Assembly: GCF_000091045.1 (NCBI RefSeq)
Contig: NC_006694.1
Span: forward strand, 970,001-1,034,000
DNA from: Cryptococcus deneoformans JEC21
Lineage: Eukaryota; Basidiomycota; Tremellomycetes; Tremellales; Cryptococcaceae
Length of the DNA: 64,000 nt
Direction of reading: 5' to 3'
A program made the translations under genes and the position numbers. Below, piece by piece: positions 44,036-57,285 of the stretch. Positions within the stretch are counted from its first letter, which is position 1, and every line of letters begins with the position of its first letter. Under the pieces are notes generated by a model that was not told the DNA's origin, made no database searches, and worked only from the letters and a program-made list of their open reading frames with translations.

Positions 44036-46191
44036 CTATTGCCTCCTGCCTCTGTACATATCCGGTACAGGATTTGCTCTGATAACTGTCTCTTTTCTCC
44101 TTCGCCGGTACTCCATCTCCTCTTCCATCTCTTTCCTCTGCCTTTCCTCGGCCTCCTTTTTCTCTTTTTCCTCCATTTTCTCTTTCACAGCTTGATCAAA
44201 CACTGCACGCTGTTGTGCCCTGAGAGCAGAGGATTTACCGGGTGTATGTCCACGGATAGGAACTGTACGCTGAAGGACCCCAGGCCGGTTGGCATGTGAT
44301 TTCGTACATGACTCTGTAGTGGGAGGTCTGTTCAAAGAGGAAGACGTAGATGAGAGTCGTTCAAAAACACCACGGACAGCAGCTATATCATGGATCTTTT
44401 CTACGTCGCGCACTTTGATTGGTTCCGCGGCAACCTTGTGGCCCTTTCCGGGCGGTGGCAGTTTGGCAAGCGCCGCAGATGCAAATGCGGATGTACTGGC
44501 GGGACGAAGATGAGGAGGGTTATTCTTTGAATTTGGAGATGACGGCCCTGTTTTACTGACAGGTTTGGTGTTTGGCTGCGTACGGGATGGTTGGAGCGGT
44601 CCTCGACTAGGGACTTTGGAAATAGCCACAACTGTAGCTTTTGCAACGAGGGGTTGCTGCTTAGCTCGTTGTTCCTTCGCCTCGACATCTCTCTGAGGAG
44701 GGGCGCGTACATGAAGAGGACGTGAAAAGGGGACGGGCTTCGTAAGGGTCCTCACATGAGACACCCCTTCGCTTTCCTTCCGCCTGATTCGACCCGACTG
44801 AGATACAGTAGCTTCTACTCTCTCCTTTTCATCAATTGTTGGCGCTACCTTCAGTGGATCGAAAAGCAGCTTTTCCTTAGTCTGCTCTTCATCTTTTTGC
44901 CCCTTCGGATAAATCTCGACCGTTGCAGGCGTCGCCGGGCGTATTAGGCCTGATATAAAGTTCACGACCTTTTCACCTATCGACGAGCGCCGTGATTCCC
45001 TTCTCTTTAGAGAGCCGTTATGGGGAACGTCGGGCGCGGGCTCGCCATTGTCGTATGGTTGCGGAGTAAGTGTGACAGTCTGGAGCTGTGATGTGTTGGG
45101 GAGAGGGACCGACGATTGTTGAGTGTGACTTGACTCAGTTGCGGAGGGATTTGGGACTTTTTGATTTCCTTTCTCAGCTGGAACTTCATGGCTTTCCTTC
45201 GCCGCTAACACGGTTGACTTGGCTAGATAGCGAGACAAGGCTGAGCTCTTTTCTGAGACGGTTTGGGCCGGGCGAGAAGACTCTGGTTGCTATGAAAGTC
45301 GTAAACGGTGCTGTCAAGGATAACAAGCAAGTTACTTACCTGTGCATGGTGACTTGTAGAATTGTTAGATGGTTCCGATTTGGAGCCGTCAGCATGAAGC
45401 CGGGCTTTCAATCGAGCACTGGCAGTGTTTGATGAAGTCGTGGACTGGTTATAAGGTTGAGATGATGATGATGCGAAAGCAACAGAAGAAGTTGGAGCTT
45501 TGTTTGCCTTGAGTCGTGTCTCCTCTTGCGTTTTCACTACAGAGGAGGGTGTCATGATAATGGATATCTGCGGTATAGGAGTAAGGCTCGACCGTCGATT
45601 CGAGTCAGATAACCTCCGTGAGAAAAGGTCATCGTTCTTCTCCTTCGGTCTTCTCGCTTAGGGTTGTGCAAAATGATAATCAGCAAATTGCACACAAAAT
45701 TGTATTGTCGAATTAGAAAACTCACGTCGTTTTGATGGGCCAGCGACACTCAACGGAGTAGGGCTACCTTCGCGCTTGTGCGCCAAGCGAGACGTGGCTG
45801 TCGCAGAAGACGTTGAAGAATCCGAGATCGTAGTACTTGTGGATATTGCAGACGTGCTGATTTCTGATAACCCTCGTTTTCGATTCGACCCCTGGCTGAC
45901 AGTCTTGTCCTTTTGCCGGACTTCTTTCTGGTCGACCTCATCTGGCAAATAGTCCCCCAGGTCCAAAGTCATATTCATCGTGGCCTCATCTCCAGCATCC
46001 ACATTGTCTGAAGCTTCTAGGTTCTTATTCTCTTGCGTTTTGTTACCGTTGTCCACCAGCATCGTCTCCCCTCCCCACATCGACTCATCGTCGAACGAAA
46101 CATCGAAAATGGGTTGGGCATCGAGAAGGAGAGATTGGTCTGCGAAACGGGTATTTGGAAGCCAAGGAGTAGGTGGTGGTTGTGTTGGCAT
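44036..46191 (-). CDS. TPX2-family microtubule/spindle protein
   Basis: Three or four exons run from ATG 46191 (MPTQPPPTPWLPNTRFADQS) to TAG 44038-44036, about 670 aa. The C-terminus carries the TPX2/WVD2 signature: QRAVFDQAVKEKMEEKEKKE, a charged coiled coil, then RRRRKETVIRANPVPDMYRG. In TPX2 and plant relatives this module binds microtubules and importin/kinesin-5. Near the N-terminus, FDVSFDDESMW resembles in spacing and character the Aurora-binding segment of TPX2, but that is weak. The middle is Ser/Thr/Pro-rich and basic, with several KR-rich candidate nuclear-localisation clusters. I infer a nuclear spindle-assembly role. The family call rests on the C-terminal motif. Confidence 0.75.
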
Positions 46192-46504
46192 TGAAACTCT
46201 GAAGTTTGGCGGTGGTGCAGTAGATGTGCAAGGAAATAGAAATATTGAAGTTTCTTTGTTGTTGAGCTGTTATCCGTTGCCTGCTGGTGTTTGTTTACAA
46301 ACTCGGGATTATTCTGATTTTTTTTTTGAAGGGAGCGGCTGGCTACTCATCGCTCGCCACTCATCCACTCACCAACAATCTACGTCTCGTCCGTCCATCT
46401 TCCAGTTTTTTCTTCACATTTCCTTGCATATTTGTGGCTTTATATCTCGACCAGTACTTTTGCCTTGCCAATCAGAATCGAACAAACAGCAACAAAGCAC
46501 AAAG
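46192..46504. promoter_or_regulatory. Divergent promoter TPX2-like / CRIPT
   Basis: A 313-bp spacer with a T run at about 46318-46328 and a pyrimidine-rich right side before CRIPT. No gene is seen. Confidence 0.4.
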
Positions 46505-47056
46505 ATGGTGTGCAAAAAGTGTGAAAAGGTCTGTCAGCATGCCCTCCACCATCCGCCGTTTGAACCATTTTGCTGACATACTGCACAGAAAACATCAACA
46601 TTGGCCACAACAGACCCCTTCCAGCCTGCTTCTTCCACCCGAAAGATTGGGGAGAACAAGTTATTAAGTGCAAGAGCAAAGGCAGCCCCGTACACTAAGC
46701 CGGGACAAGGGTCTAAAAAAGGAAGCATTAACCCATATGGAAACAAGTGCATCGATTGCAAGGTGAGTATCCATATACCAATCTTCAAGATATCTTTTAA
46801 CGGAGCTGATTGAATGCTGCAGCAATCAGTACAGCAGAATAATGCCACTCGATGTCAAAAATGCGCGTATAAGAAGGTGGGTTTCATTGTGCTAGGAATG
46901 CGACGTTCGTTAAGTACTAATGGCATCTGTAGGGACTCTGTGCTATTTGCGGTAACCTTATTCTAGACACATCTCGTGAGTATTTCGCACAATTTATTGA
47001 GATTTTTTAAGGTCGATGACTAATAATTATCAGGCTACAAGCAGACAGCAAAATAA
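46505..47056 (+). CDS. CRIPT: CRIPT, cysteine-rich minor-spliceosome/PDZ-binding protein
   Basis: Five exons (46505-46528, 46589-46762, 46823-46876, 46933-46975, 47034-47056) give 105 aa. Four CxxC pairs are visible (CKKC, CIDC, CQKC, CAIC), forming zinc-binding knuckles as in all CRIPT proteins. The N-terminus MVCKKCEKKTSTLATTDPFQ and the block GKPGQG-like YTKPGQGSKKGSINPYGNKC are strongly conserved in the family. CRIPT was named as a PSD-95-binding protein in neurons, but in fungi it must have another role; current work ties it to spliceosomes. The length matches the family (about 101 aa). Confidence 0.95.
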
Positions 47057-47222
47057 AACAGATACCCAGTCGTCAAGTTTCTTTCCGTCATTTTCGCTAC
47101 ATGAATGTTGTATGAACAAGTAAATGCAAATATTGTAAGCAACAGGTAAATATACACAAGGAAATAAAACCGAATTGGGCATATGAATAGAGGGAATCTA
47201 GAACATTTTGACGTCAAGTATC

Positions 47223-50200
47223 TCACTTGGTTTTTCGTATCAGACTTCCAAATCTCTTCAGTCCTTTTTCTTTCGCCGGCGCTGGCGGTGCTTCTTCGTC
47301 TACATCATTTTCCGCTACCACATTGCCACTTGATCTGCTCGCGATTCGCATCATATTCTTCGCCCTAATACTCAGACTCGAAACACTTCTGTTTTTGCCA
47401 TGACCGAGTTCACTAGGACCTAAGGGGCTCGTCAACGATCTACGATGGTCCTTCTTTCGTGCGCTTCCCGTTCTACTAGGAGTTCGGAAAGGAGGGCTTG
47501 TAGGCGTAGTGATGCCAGCGCGGACGGGAGTTGAAGGCGTATTATGAGTAGTAGAGGTGGATTCGCGAGGTGTGTGGGTATGAGTGCTTGCACTATGGAC
47601 AGTAAGGGGTTGACCACCGGAGGAAGGCAATCTACCAATCCTCAAAGGAGGCAGATTATAGCCCTCCGAACCCATCGTTGAAGTGATGTTCGGTTCTCTG
47701 TGGTCAGAGAAAGAACGGTCGGCGGATGAGCGGTGAAAGCTGATCGAAATGGACGGCTGGCTTTTAGTCGAGCTGTAGTATTTGCCGTGATCAGACGAGT
47801 CGGGAGCGAATGAAGGGAAGGAAGGGAAATGGTCGTCCGAAGAAGCAGATGATGAGGGGAAACCAGCCTCCTCAGCGAAGGATTTGTATAGTTCTCATCA
47901 AGGAATAAGCAAAGACTACAAATTCAGCAGTTAAAAAACTCACGGTTCTTCAAAATCTCGTAGAAGGCGACATCTCTGCATATCCGCTTATGCACTTCCA
48001 AACTGTCCTGAATTGCGCGCACGTATTGTATTATGGCGGTTTTGAGCTGCTGAATTTCCTCACAATCTTCCGGGTGACTGTCCAAATAAGTGCCCTCAAT
48101 AAACAGCTGGATGAGTGGACGAAAATTAGTTACTATTGCCTGTTGACAGCTTACCATTCACGTATCCACGTACCTCGCGATATCTCTTGATTCTCTCACT
48201 GACCGGTGAGTCCACGGCATTGTTGATGGCTGTTCCCAAAGCCTTCGATCTATAGCAATGTCAGTTCCAACCTTCCAAACCAACTGCTGATCAAACTCAC
48301 TCGGGCAGTCGACCATTTTCCCCTCTGCTCGATTTCTGCAAACTCTTGATAGCTGCCTTGATCTCCATTATGGCCATTGCTATTGGAGCAATCTGCTCAT
48401 ATCGAATGTTGACAATTTCGCCACGGCAAAGCACACCTGGGAGTTCGTCCTTTGCTGCAAGAACATCAATCACTGCGCGCACGTTCACGAGGATAGCTCA
48501 CTTATCAACAAAGTCTTTTCTGTCCACGCCAAGGCCGTTTCTCTCTCCCCTGGGTCCTTCAAATACGGTCTCACACTGCTGAATCTCCTGATCCCATTCC
48601 ACCTCCAATAACTTTGGACGTTGTCCGACACATTCTCCCCAAAGACAGGGTTAGTCAAGTCAGGTTCAGGGGTTACAGGCATAATCCATATGACGGGGTC
48701 GGTACCACGTTTGATGGACTCTGGTGGAGGTATTTTGGAGCGATGGATCGTGGCCTGGCGATATTTGGTTTGCAAAATGTCACAGCTTGCTCCAGATGTC
48801 AACGCCCTTTCGGGAAAACATAAATTCAAGTTACTCACAAATCCGTGTACTTTTGCCCTACTTGGGCCCTGATCACATAATCTTTGTTCTTGTCCAGTGA
48901 AAGAATGTCTCCGAAGTATGCCACCCTAAAGTACTCCTGTTTTGGCCTCGGCGCCTCCCCGATAGTCATCCACAGCTTCGCTTGATGTCCGAGAAGTTCA
49001 GTGATCATGTTAATGTCGTATGTGAGCCTTTGATGCTGGGTGATGAGCTCTTGACAAAGGTTGATGGAGAACTCATGAGCTTCGGCTTGTGCTATAAGCG
49101 GTAGTCAGAATCGTCGTTAGGTATAAGAGTTGGGCTTACCAAGATATCCCAGGATGTGATAGTAGATTGCCTGTTTTCTTGCAAACTCACTATGAGCAGG
49201 TAGCTCCAAATCGCCCCATCTTCCAGCATCCACCCAATGTTCGTCTCCCACTTTCCACTTATAGATGTCGGCATGCAATTTCAACGCAAGCCCAGCTCCG
49301 AGCCAGTTCTTGACGCTCTTGCTATTTTTCACCAGCTCATGCACATATCTCACATACAAGCCTTTCCTACCCATCGCGCTGACAAAATTCATCAGCTGGT
49401 AAATTGCGGTGGCGCGCTCATCATGCCATAGCGGGCCAACAGGTACGTCCCGAAGAGCCAATAGTAGGTCAATGAAGTACTCGGCCTGAGAGAGGAAGCT
49501 TGAGAGCTTGGTAGTAAACGATGGATGAATCTCCGGAGAGGATTCGAAGACGTTACGAAGTTCGGCAACAAAATAAGATTTCAGCGTGGGGTCAGACGAA
49601 GAGGGAGTGGCTTCGGCCGTGAACTATCGAAACATTCAGTTACGCTATTTTTCACTACATCCTTAATTGTACTTACCAGTTTATCCAGGGTCACAAAGAC
49701 TTCTGTCTCTATAGAAGTGCACTCCTTATCCAGGAGATGCTCAGCATATATTAAGGAGAACAGTATTTCGACTGCCGTCTCACACAATACATCGTGGCCT
49801 GATTGACACAGCTCCAGCACCTTGCTTCCCAATCCGGTGAACTTCGTCTGATACCCTCCCATCCTTAACGCGTGACCCCCAGGGATGTCAAGAGGCCATC
49901 CAACTGCGTTCCAAAGCCTCAACAGTAGCCTCGCACCGCCCTCCCTCAAATCTCCAGAAATGATCCATTCTGCTCGTCGACGTTGAGGCGTTTGGTCTTC
50001 CAGAGTTAACTCTTCAGATCCGCAGAAGTCGCATAAGAGTTCAAAACATTTTCGCCAGAGATTGGCATCGAATCCCTCGATTTTACTAGGGAAAATGCTG
50101 TTCCCAGTAGATTTGGGAGGAGACGGTACAAATATATCGTCTTCCATTACCGTCGCGATGCACTCGAGAAGCTTCAGTAAGCCGCTGAAGCACATTGATC

Positions 50201-53200
50201 TCAGGGTAAGCCATTGGCTCGGGAAAGCCTCAAAGCTGATAACAGATTTGACAAAGTCGAAGGAGTGGATAAAGAGCTTTCCGCAAGACTCTGCACCTTC
50301 GATTTCCAATGTTTCTCTGATCCACCTAATGATGCTGTCTACCGGAGTAGCCAGGATCACATTCACGATGACAACTGCACACTCTGCGAGACCGCAATTA
50401 AACAGCTCTGATGCAGACATGCCAGAGTCATTCGCATTCTGATGGGCCTCGAAGAGAGATGGAGGTGGTAATTGAGAGATAAGGGCGAAGGGGTAAGAAG
50501 TAGGGAATATATCGGGAGTATCTTCCCAGATGGACGAAGTGATTGAAGAGCGTTGTCTGTGGAAGGCATCGAGGGTTCGTGGATTGGAGAGTTCTGCGTA
50601 TGAGGAATAGAGTCCTGAAAGAAGGGTCAGACAATACTCGAGGTTATCTTCTTCCTGTCGCTTGACGTCTTCATTCGCTTGAACTTGCGGGGATACGTAG
50701 CACTGTTGTAGCTTATCTGTCATCCAGGCCAAGCCCTACATTCTCGTCATCTATCATCCTGCTATATGAGCTTGCTCCGATTACTTACTGTGACAGCCAA
50801 CCTATTACACTCTAGCCATTTCATCCTTCGCCCATCCTTTGCCGTTTGATCAGGCTCCATGCCTCCGCTGTACTCATCGAATCGTCCAAGATGAGGTTTC
50901 AACCACCTCACAATGGCAGGAACCAACAATCTCCTGCTCTCTGACATCTCAAAAGTATTCTTGACGACCTGCAACAACAACAACAGCTTATAGACAGCAA
51001 TACTTCCTGTGGCGTACGAGAGAGTGTCGGCAAAAGCAATGATTATCTCGGCTATTTCAAGAGGCTGGAAGATATGGGCGAGATCGGGAAGAATATTGGC
51101 ATAATGCTGCACGGCCAAAGTCTGGGTACCGATGAGGCTCTTGTCAGGTGATTCCATGAGATTATTGATTTCCTTCAAAATGTGCTTGATCTGGCTCTGA
51201 AACTCTGCTTCAATATGCGCCGAAGTGACATCGGCCCCGACACTTCTCCCACGATCCTGTTCTCGTGAACGAATGATGAACTGGAAGAACAGGTGCCAAA
51301 CTTTCAAGAACAGTCGATAATCTTTCGTATGCGGCAAGGCCATTACTGACTTCATCGAGCGAAGTAGTTGAAACGAAGCGGCCGGAAAGTGAAATTGTTT
51401 GCTGGTGTACATATGAAGAATAGCCTTGAAGTTGGGGAAGCGCCTGTCATTGGCCATTGTGAGGACTTTGACCATGCCTTTGAAAACAAGATCGTTCAGT
51501 TGCTCCTGTCGTTCACTCAGGCTAGTCACCAGGATACCGAACAATGAATCCAACACCTGCGGCACAAATCGGGAAATCTCTTCCTCTTCCACAAAACCAA
51601 ACATCTTGAGCATCTCGCAAAGTCCGATGGCATTTTCCGACTCTGTCGCAGTCTGCCAGGCGAACAAGGAGCGAAGTGTCTCATCCTGTGTATGAACACT
51701 CGAGCAAAGCCTGGTTCTGATCATAACCCTATCTCTCAAAGGGGACATACCCTTGAGAATCGTATCAGGCAGAACAGGATCGTGAGCCCAGTCCTTCGCA
51801 CTATGCGGGGCGTCGAAATACAGACTTGGCGTTGATTGAAAGTTCTTATCCATGTGGTAGAGCACAAGCTCATGATCATCATCCTTGACAAATATGTTCG
51901 CAGTTGAAATCGGAAGATAGGTAAAGGCGAACGGCTTTTCAGCCTCGTCCGCAGTCATTTGCTTGTTTTTACTCTTGGAGCCGAACGTAAGAAAAAGATG
52001 GTATTCTGACAACTGGACTGGGAGAGGTATCTTGACAAGTTCGTCGTACACCGGTTTGTCGTTATGGTGGAATACCATTGAATTCCATTGGGACGTACCG
52101 GGTTCGCCTGATCCGCCTGCCATGATAGCATCTTCAACAACAGTCCCATCTGCCTTTCTCATCTCCATAGTCACCTGCACATCACTGTTGTAACCAGGTG
52201 AAACGTTTTTCTTCAGTCTCATAGAACCGGAAGAGGAAGAAGGTGCAGATGTGAAGGAAGCTGAACATAGCTTGATGTAGAGATCATGTCGTGAATGGCC
52301 AGGGAAGACGACATCTGGGAACGAGAGACGAGATGTAAGAGGGATGTCCAACAAAAGGGAGGGATGTTCGCGAACAAGCTGAGGGGCTGGGCCGCGTAAT
52401 GATTTGAGATAGAGAACGATACTCTGTGCTCTATATGATCGAATAACATCAGATGAATATCTATAAAAGCCAAAGAGACAGCTCACCTTGAAAAATCCAT
52501 GTATTGTTTGACGCGATTGTGAATCACATCATCAAACATTCCCGCAAAATCCTTCTCTTCCCTCGGGACATAGATCTTCACGCTTTGCTCCACCCCTCCG
52601 CCATCCCTATCCAGGCCATCGCCCATCAACTTGCTCATCGGAGGCAAAAGCATGACAGCCCAACCTAACGGTCTCCTAACTCTGACTTTCCCGCCAAATC
52701 CTGATCCTCCACCAATCGTACTGGAAGGTGCATTAGTGGTGCCTGTTGTTGTCGGCGGTCGATGAGTCTCTGGTCCATAGGCAGAGGTGACGGAAAAAGA
52801 ATCGTCAGTAAGATTCATCAATGAATCACCCCGCCATTGGTTGTGACCAGAGAGTCCAGTTTCCGAGATACCATATAAACTCGAGCGCTGGCCAGCAACA
52901 GAAGCTGAGAGAGACGCCGGCAGCATGCTATCGTCGGACCGCATCTTCATAGCCCCGTTCCTTATTATCTTGCATACAAGATACGTGTCTGGCGCAAGGT
53001 CTTCGACTTTTAGATCTGTGAAAAGGGTTCGTATCCTCCCTAAGCGTTGTTCCGAATCGCGCGCCGGGGAGCCATAGTGGTTCAAAATGAGACAATACTC
53101 TTCGGAGATAAATCTCTTGTCGGCTTTGTTATAGAGGGAAAAGTACAGTTCTGCGGTTTCACCGGGGGCGCAAGGGTTGGCGACGAAGGCACGCAATTCG

Positions 53201-54841
53201 AGGAACAGGTGGTAGAATGACCCTGCTGGTAAGTCAGATAGTTCACCCTTGGAGGATGTAAGCGTATGCGACTGGAATACTGCTTTCTGAGGAGTTAAGA
53301 AGACTTCGGCAAAGACATTGTCGAGAGGTATAACGTCGATATAAGCGAGCCGGACTTGATAGACGTAACAACTTATCCCTCCCACCCACTTCGTCCCGCT
53401 ATAGGCCCTTTCCCTATCGACCACTACCACACTGCCGTCTTCCAAATTTCTCACAATGACATCCAAACCCTGCGCGACATTGCACTTGACAAGGCGAGAG
53501 ACACATTCGCGACGGACACGAACAAGTTCATCGCCACTAAGCATTTGTGAGAGTAGCTGGCGCCGACCCAGAGAAAGGGCATCGATGTGTTGAGTGACAG
53601 TATTGAAAAGGCGGTACTCTCGGTTTGCCAGATATGTTGGTAATCTCTACACATTGCGAGTCAGCGCAATCTTTCCCCTGCAGATGGGGTCATTACATAC
53701 GCTGTACCATTCCCTGATTGCACATGCTATCTCATCTATTAGGGGCCATTGTTGCCCGCCCGCGGTGGAGTCCCCCGCGGTAAGCCTTGGAAGAGGAGGC
53801 TGGTCCTTATCTTCTTCGATCACAGTCTTTCGCTGCTCGAGCACGAGAGATTTTGGTCTATTCGGTTTTGAAAAGCTGTTCTTCGAGCCTTTTCTTGACA
53901 ATGCATCTACGGGTCTTCCTTCCGATGATCCAACTTCGACCACGCCCCTCTCAAGACCGAAATTTTGCGGCTTGGAGACCAGCCCTGCGTAGCCTTCATC
54001 CTCTTCTTTCACCGTGTCCATTTCGCTCAATATTCCGGTCCCTAAAGCTCGAAGATTGTAATCCGATTCTTCGAGAACCCTTCTATTTCTTTGCTCCGCA
54101 GCTTGGATAGCCTTTTCGTAGGCGATAGAGAGCTCTCCAGTATCGTTTTCATTTCCTGGACGGATATGACAAACGGAAGCGGGGAATATGCCAGTTAATA
54201 CCGATGGCTCTGGTCGAGGAAAGGAAACCGTTTGAGCAGACATTGCTTCGGATGGGATGACAGGAGAGAGGGAGGTGATGGATACGGCTTGGACAACAAA
54301 ACTTCCGGCAGGTGGCATGAGTAATTGATAAAATATGCGAGGGACGAACTTACCCTCTATACCATAAGTCACCCCTTCCGTCCTCTTCGATCGGACATCG
54401 GTATTCTTCAAAGGCATAAAACTCATCTCCGATATCCAGTCGTATCTCATACGGGTTTCTCTCCCCCTGAGGATACAAGTCACCCCCAGCCAGATCTGGT
54501 TTACCACCTGACCAAGGCAAGATATCCAGACCATGTTGCGGGACGAAAGGTGGTAATTTCGGCGATGTCTCATCTAGCGTCGTCGGAGTAGGTGGAGGCA
54601 CCTCTGGATGGAATGGGTATATAACAAATCCCGAATAGATATACGGAAGCGGCTGCCATGTACCTGTCACGCTTGAACGGTAGTCAGCGACGTGTTCAGG
54701 ACTTTCTCTGCTCGTAAAGAAGGCAGCAAATAATGAGTCCTTCTTGAACGAGATGACTTACTGCTGTGAGCGAGAAGGTCCGGGCGCGGAATCGCGGAAA
54801 GAGTGGTAACTCGAAGCCATGTACGGCTGTTGCGAGCTCAT
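47223..54841 (-). CDS. DCK1: DOCK-family Rho guanine-nucleotide exchange factor (Dck1-like)
   Basis: A many-exon gene of 7.6 kb from MSSQQPYMASSYHSFRDSAP to TGA 47225-47223, about 2,000-2,150 aa. It activates Rac/Cdc42-type GTPases, with an ELMO partner in other species. Order: an SH3-like domain (SGFVIYPFHP, EIRLDIGDEFYAFEEY, GRGDLWYRG); helical region with WPLIDEIACAIREWYSRLPT; DHR-1/C2 lipid-binding domain near 52300-51850 (HDLYIKLCSASF, VSPGYNSDVQVTMEMR, NSMVFHHNDKPVYDE); a long armadillo-like middle; DHR-2 catalytic domain near 49500-48150 (ALKLHADIYKW, YWRWNGIRRFSSVRPYL, FPGVLCRGEIVNIRYEQI-like). A Ser/Pro/basic tail follows (APPAPAKEKGLKRFGSLIRK). It is the largest gene here. Confidence 0.92.
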
Positions 54842-55068
54842 GTATGGCTCTGGGGTATAACGAGTGCTAGGAATAAATATCGATGCAAGAGAAGAGAAAG
54901 AAAAGGACCAAACAAGAAGGAATCGGCGTGTACTCCAGTCTGACCCATGTTGTAGTAAAGAAAGTCATGATCTCAGCGGACCGTGCCTGGTTGCCGATAG
55001 CAGATAACCATTCAAATTTCCACCTCAAACTGAAGCAATAACAGATCACACTGCAGATAGATCAGAGA

Positions 55069-57285
55069 TGCCTATTTCAAAGCAATTCGTCAGGTATGTA
55101 CATCCACATAGTAAGCGCACAGCCTGACGAATAACCAGAATCGCCCCTCTCAAGGCCACTTTTACACATACACGCTTTCATCTTGCTCTTCGAACAGTCG
55201 ACCACCCTGTCGTATACCATCGCCTACTGCTTTTCAGAATCAACAAGCCAGGTGCAGAGAGCAGCGGATCTGTCATAGGACAAGTCTCAACAGGTCTTTC
55301 ATCATGGAGAGCCCCCGAGCTGTACTGTATGGAAGAGACCTGCCCGCATCTCGGTGCGCCATTGAGCCACGCGGAGATCGAGGACATCGAGGACACACGA
55401 GCGATTGGTAAGTGATTTTCTCGTGGTGAATAAACATCAAGAACTTATGGTACTTTTAAGTTTGTCCATGGCATCAGTATGATTTTGGTATGTTTGATCG
55501 AGCATTCCGTCAACGCTTACTGACCTTCATCGTAGACTTGAAGGATGGTTCAAGCTGTAAGCCAATAGAGTATGCATTCATTGACATTCTAATAATATAT
55601 CTTTTGCTAGCGACTGGTCTTCAAGCTTGCACATATGAAGTGAAGGTGCAAGGTATAGAAGATGAGGCCGAGGTATGGGTTGAAGCACCGCACACTGAGA
55701 GTTTTGGAACAGATGCCGACCGCCAATGGGAACTTGTTGAAATGAGAGGTGTCAGCGAAGGTGGGACCTCTTGATGATCTTAGTAAAAAGTGGCTTATCA
55801 AATTGCGTAGAGTTCCTGGACCCTCCTATTCCCTCTCTTGCCTCTCTCTCCGTGTCAGGACATTGTTCTCCATCTTCATTACCTCCACATCTCTCTCACA
55901 GTGCTCCAACTCTGCCAGATCCTTTACCGACGTCTCTCCTAGCATTCGCTCACCTTATCCTTCGAACTTCCGACCCACAGCTGAAATGTCTGCTCACTCG
56001 AGAAGCTGTAACCCGTTTAAGAGCAGGCCAGCTCAAGTCCATACGGCCAACCAAGGGTGAGATCAAGAGGGAAAGAGAGAATGGAGGTTTGGTAGATGAG
56101 CCACCTAGAGAGGTCGAAATTATTGCGCCAGGAAAGACGCCTAGGCGAGGAAAGGGCGGGAGCGAGAAATCTCGCATTCTCATGCTTCGTAAGCCTTTAT
56201 GTCTATTTTAACCCGTCTATCAGTACGCTCATTCCGGCACTAGACGCTCTCGCCAACATTGAGCAGTATGCGATCGATCTGGCATGGGATATCATTGCCC
56301 GCTTCGCACACGTTGAGGTAAATGGCGAAAGATTACCTGTAGAATTTTTCTTGGACTGGGCCAAAGTCGCAGAGGATGAGGCGAAGCATTATACATTACT
56401 GGCTAGACGACTAGTGGTGTGTAATATGTTCCAAAGATGAAGCGTGATCATGCTGACGCATTTGTAGGAAATGGGCTCATACTTTGGCGCTCACACAGGT
56501 AAGCGCTACGATTCGTATTCTCCCTACATATTCCTTGTCTGCCATTCATTCACCACTGAATCTAGTGCATGCTGGCCTTTGGGAATCTGCAACCCAAACG
56601 GCCGACTCTCTCTCCGCGCGCATAGCGATCATCCATCTTGTCGCTGAAGCTCGAGGGATCGACATGAACCCGCTTACATTAGCCAAACTTCAGGCAGCCG
56701 GAGATGTCGAGAGCTCAAAGGTACTGGAGATCATTCATGCCGATGAGATTACCCGTGAGTTCCCGTCAGGTCTTAGATTTGTTTCAGACCGTGTTGACAT
56801 ACACCCGAAAGATGTGACTACCGGCCATCGATGGTTTACTTGGCTGTAAGTTTACTCTTCCTCTATCTGGTCTATGTCGGTTTCTTCTGGCGCAGAAATC
56901 CTAATTCGATTTATGTTTTCCCTTAATATTAGGTGCGCAAAGCAAGGGTTGGATCCCATCGCCACTTTCCGTTCTGAAGTCGAGGCCAACTTCCGGGGGA
57001 AAATCAAAGGCCCCTTCAACGCTGAAGATCGTCTTAAAGCTGTACGTCCTTCCCGTCTCCAGCGAACTTTTTTATCGTTACTTTCCAATTGATGGTTTCC
57101 GGATTCTTATCATCGAAAGGAACAGTCGCTAACTTTCACACCCTTTAAAAATCTAGGGCTTAACACCTGACTTCTACGAAGATCTCACAGGACAGCTTGG
57201 CTGGAAGGAAGAGTTGGTTAAGAGGGCAGAGAAGGCTGCAAGAGAGGCCGAGGGGGACGAGCATCTTCATCCGAGATTGACATAA
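55069..57285 (+). CDS. Rieske [2Fe-2S] domain fused to DUF455 ferritin-like domain
   Basis: A multi-exon gene (first exons 55069-55094, 55139-55407, 55461-55487), about 540 aa. The N-terminal Rieske domain has the ligand pairs C-x-H (CPHLGAPLSH) and C-x2-H (VCPWHQYDFDL), so it should bind a [2Fe-2S] cluster. The C-terminal part is DUF455, a ferritin-like four-helix bundle. It has Glu in ANIEQYAIDLAWD, ExxH in EDEAKHYTLL, Glu in VAEARGIDMNP and ExxH in HADEITHV, a complete diiron ligand set. I infer a redox enzyme in which the Rieske centre feeds electrons to a diiron site; the substrate is unknown. The linker is basic (TRLRAGQLKSIRPTKGEIKR). No signal peptide. Divergent from DOCK. Confidence 0.87.
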
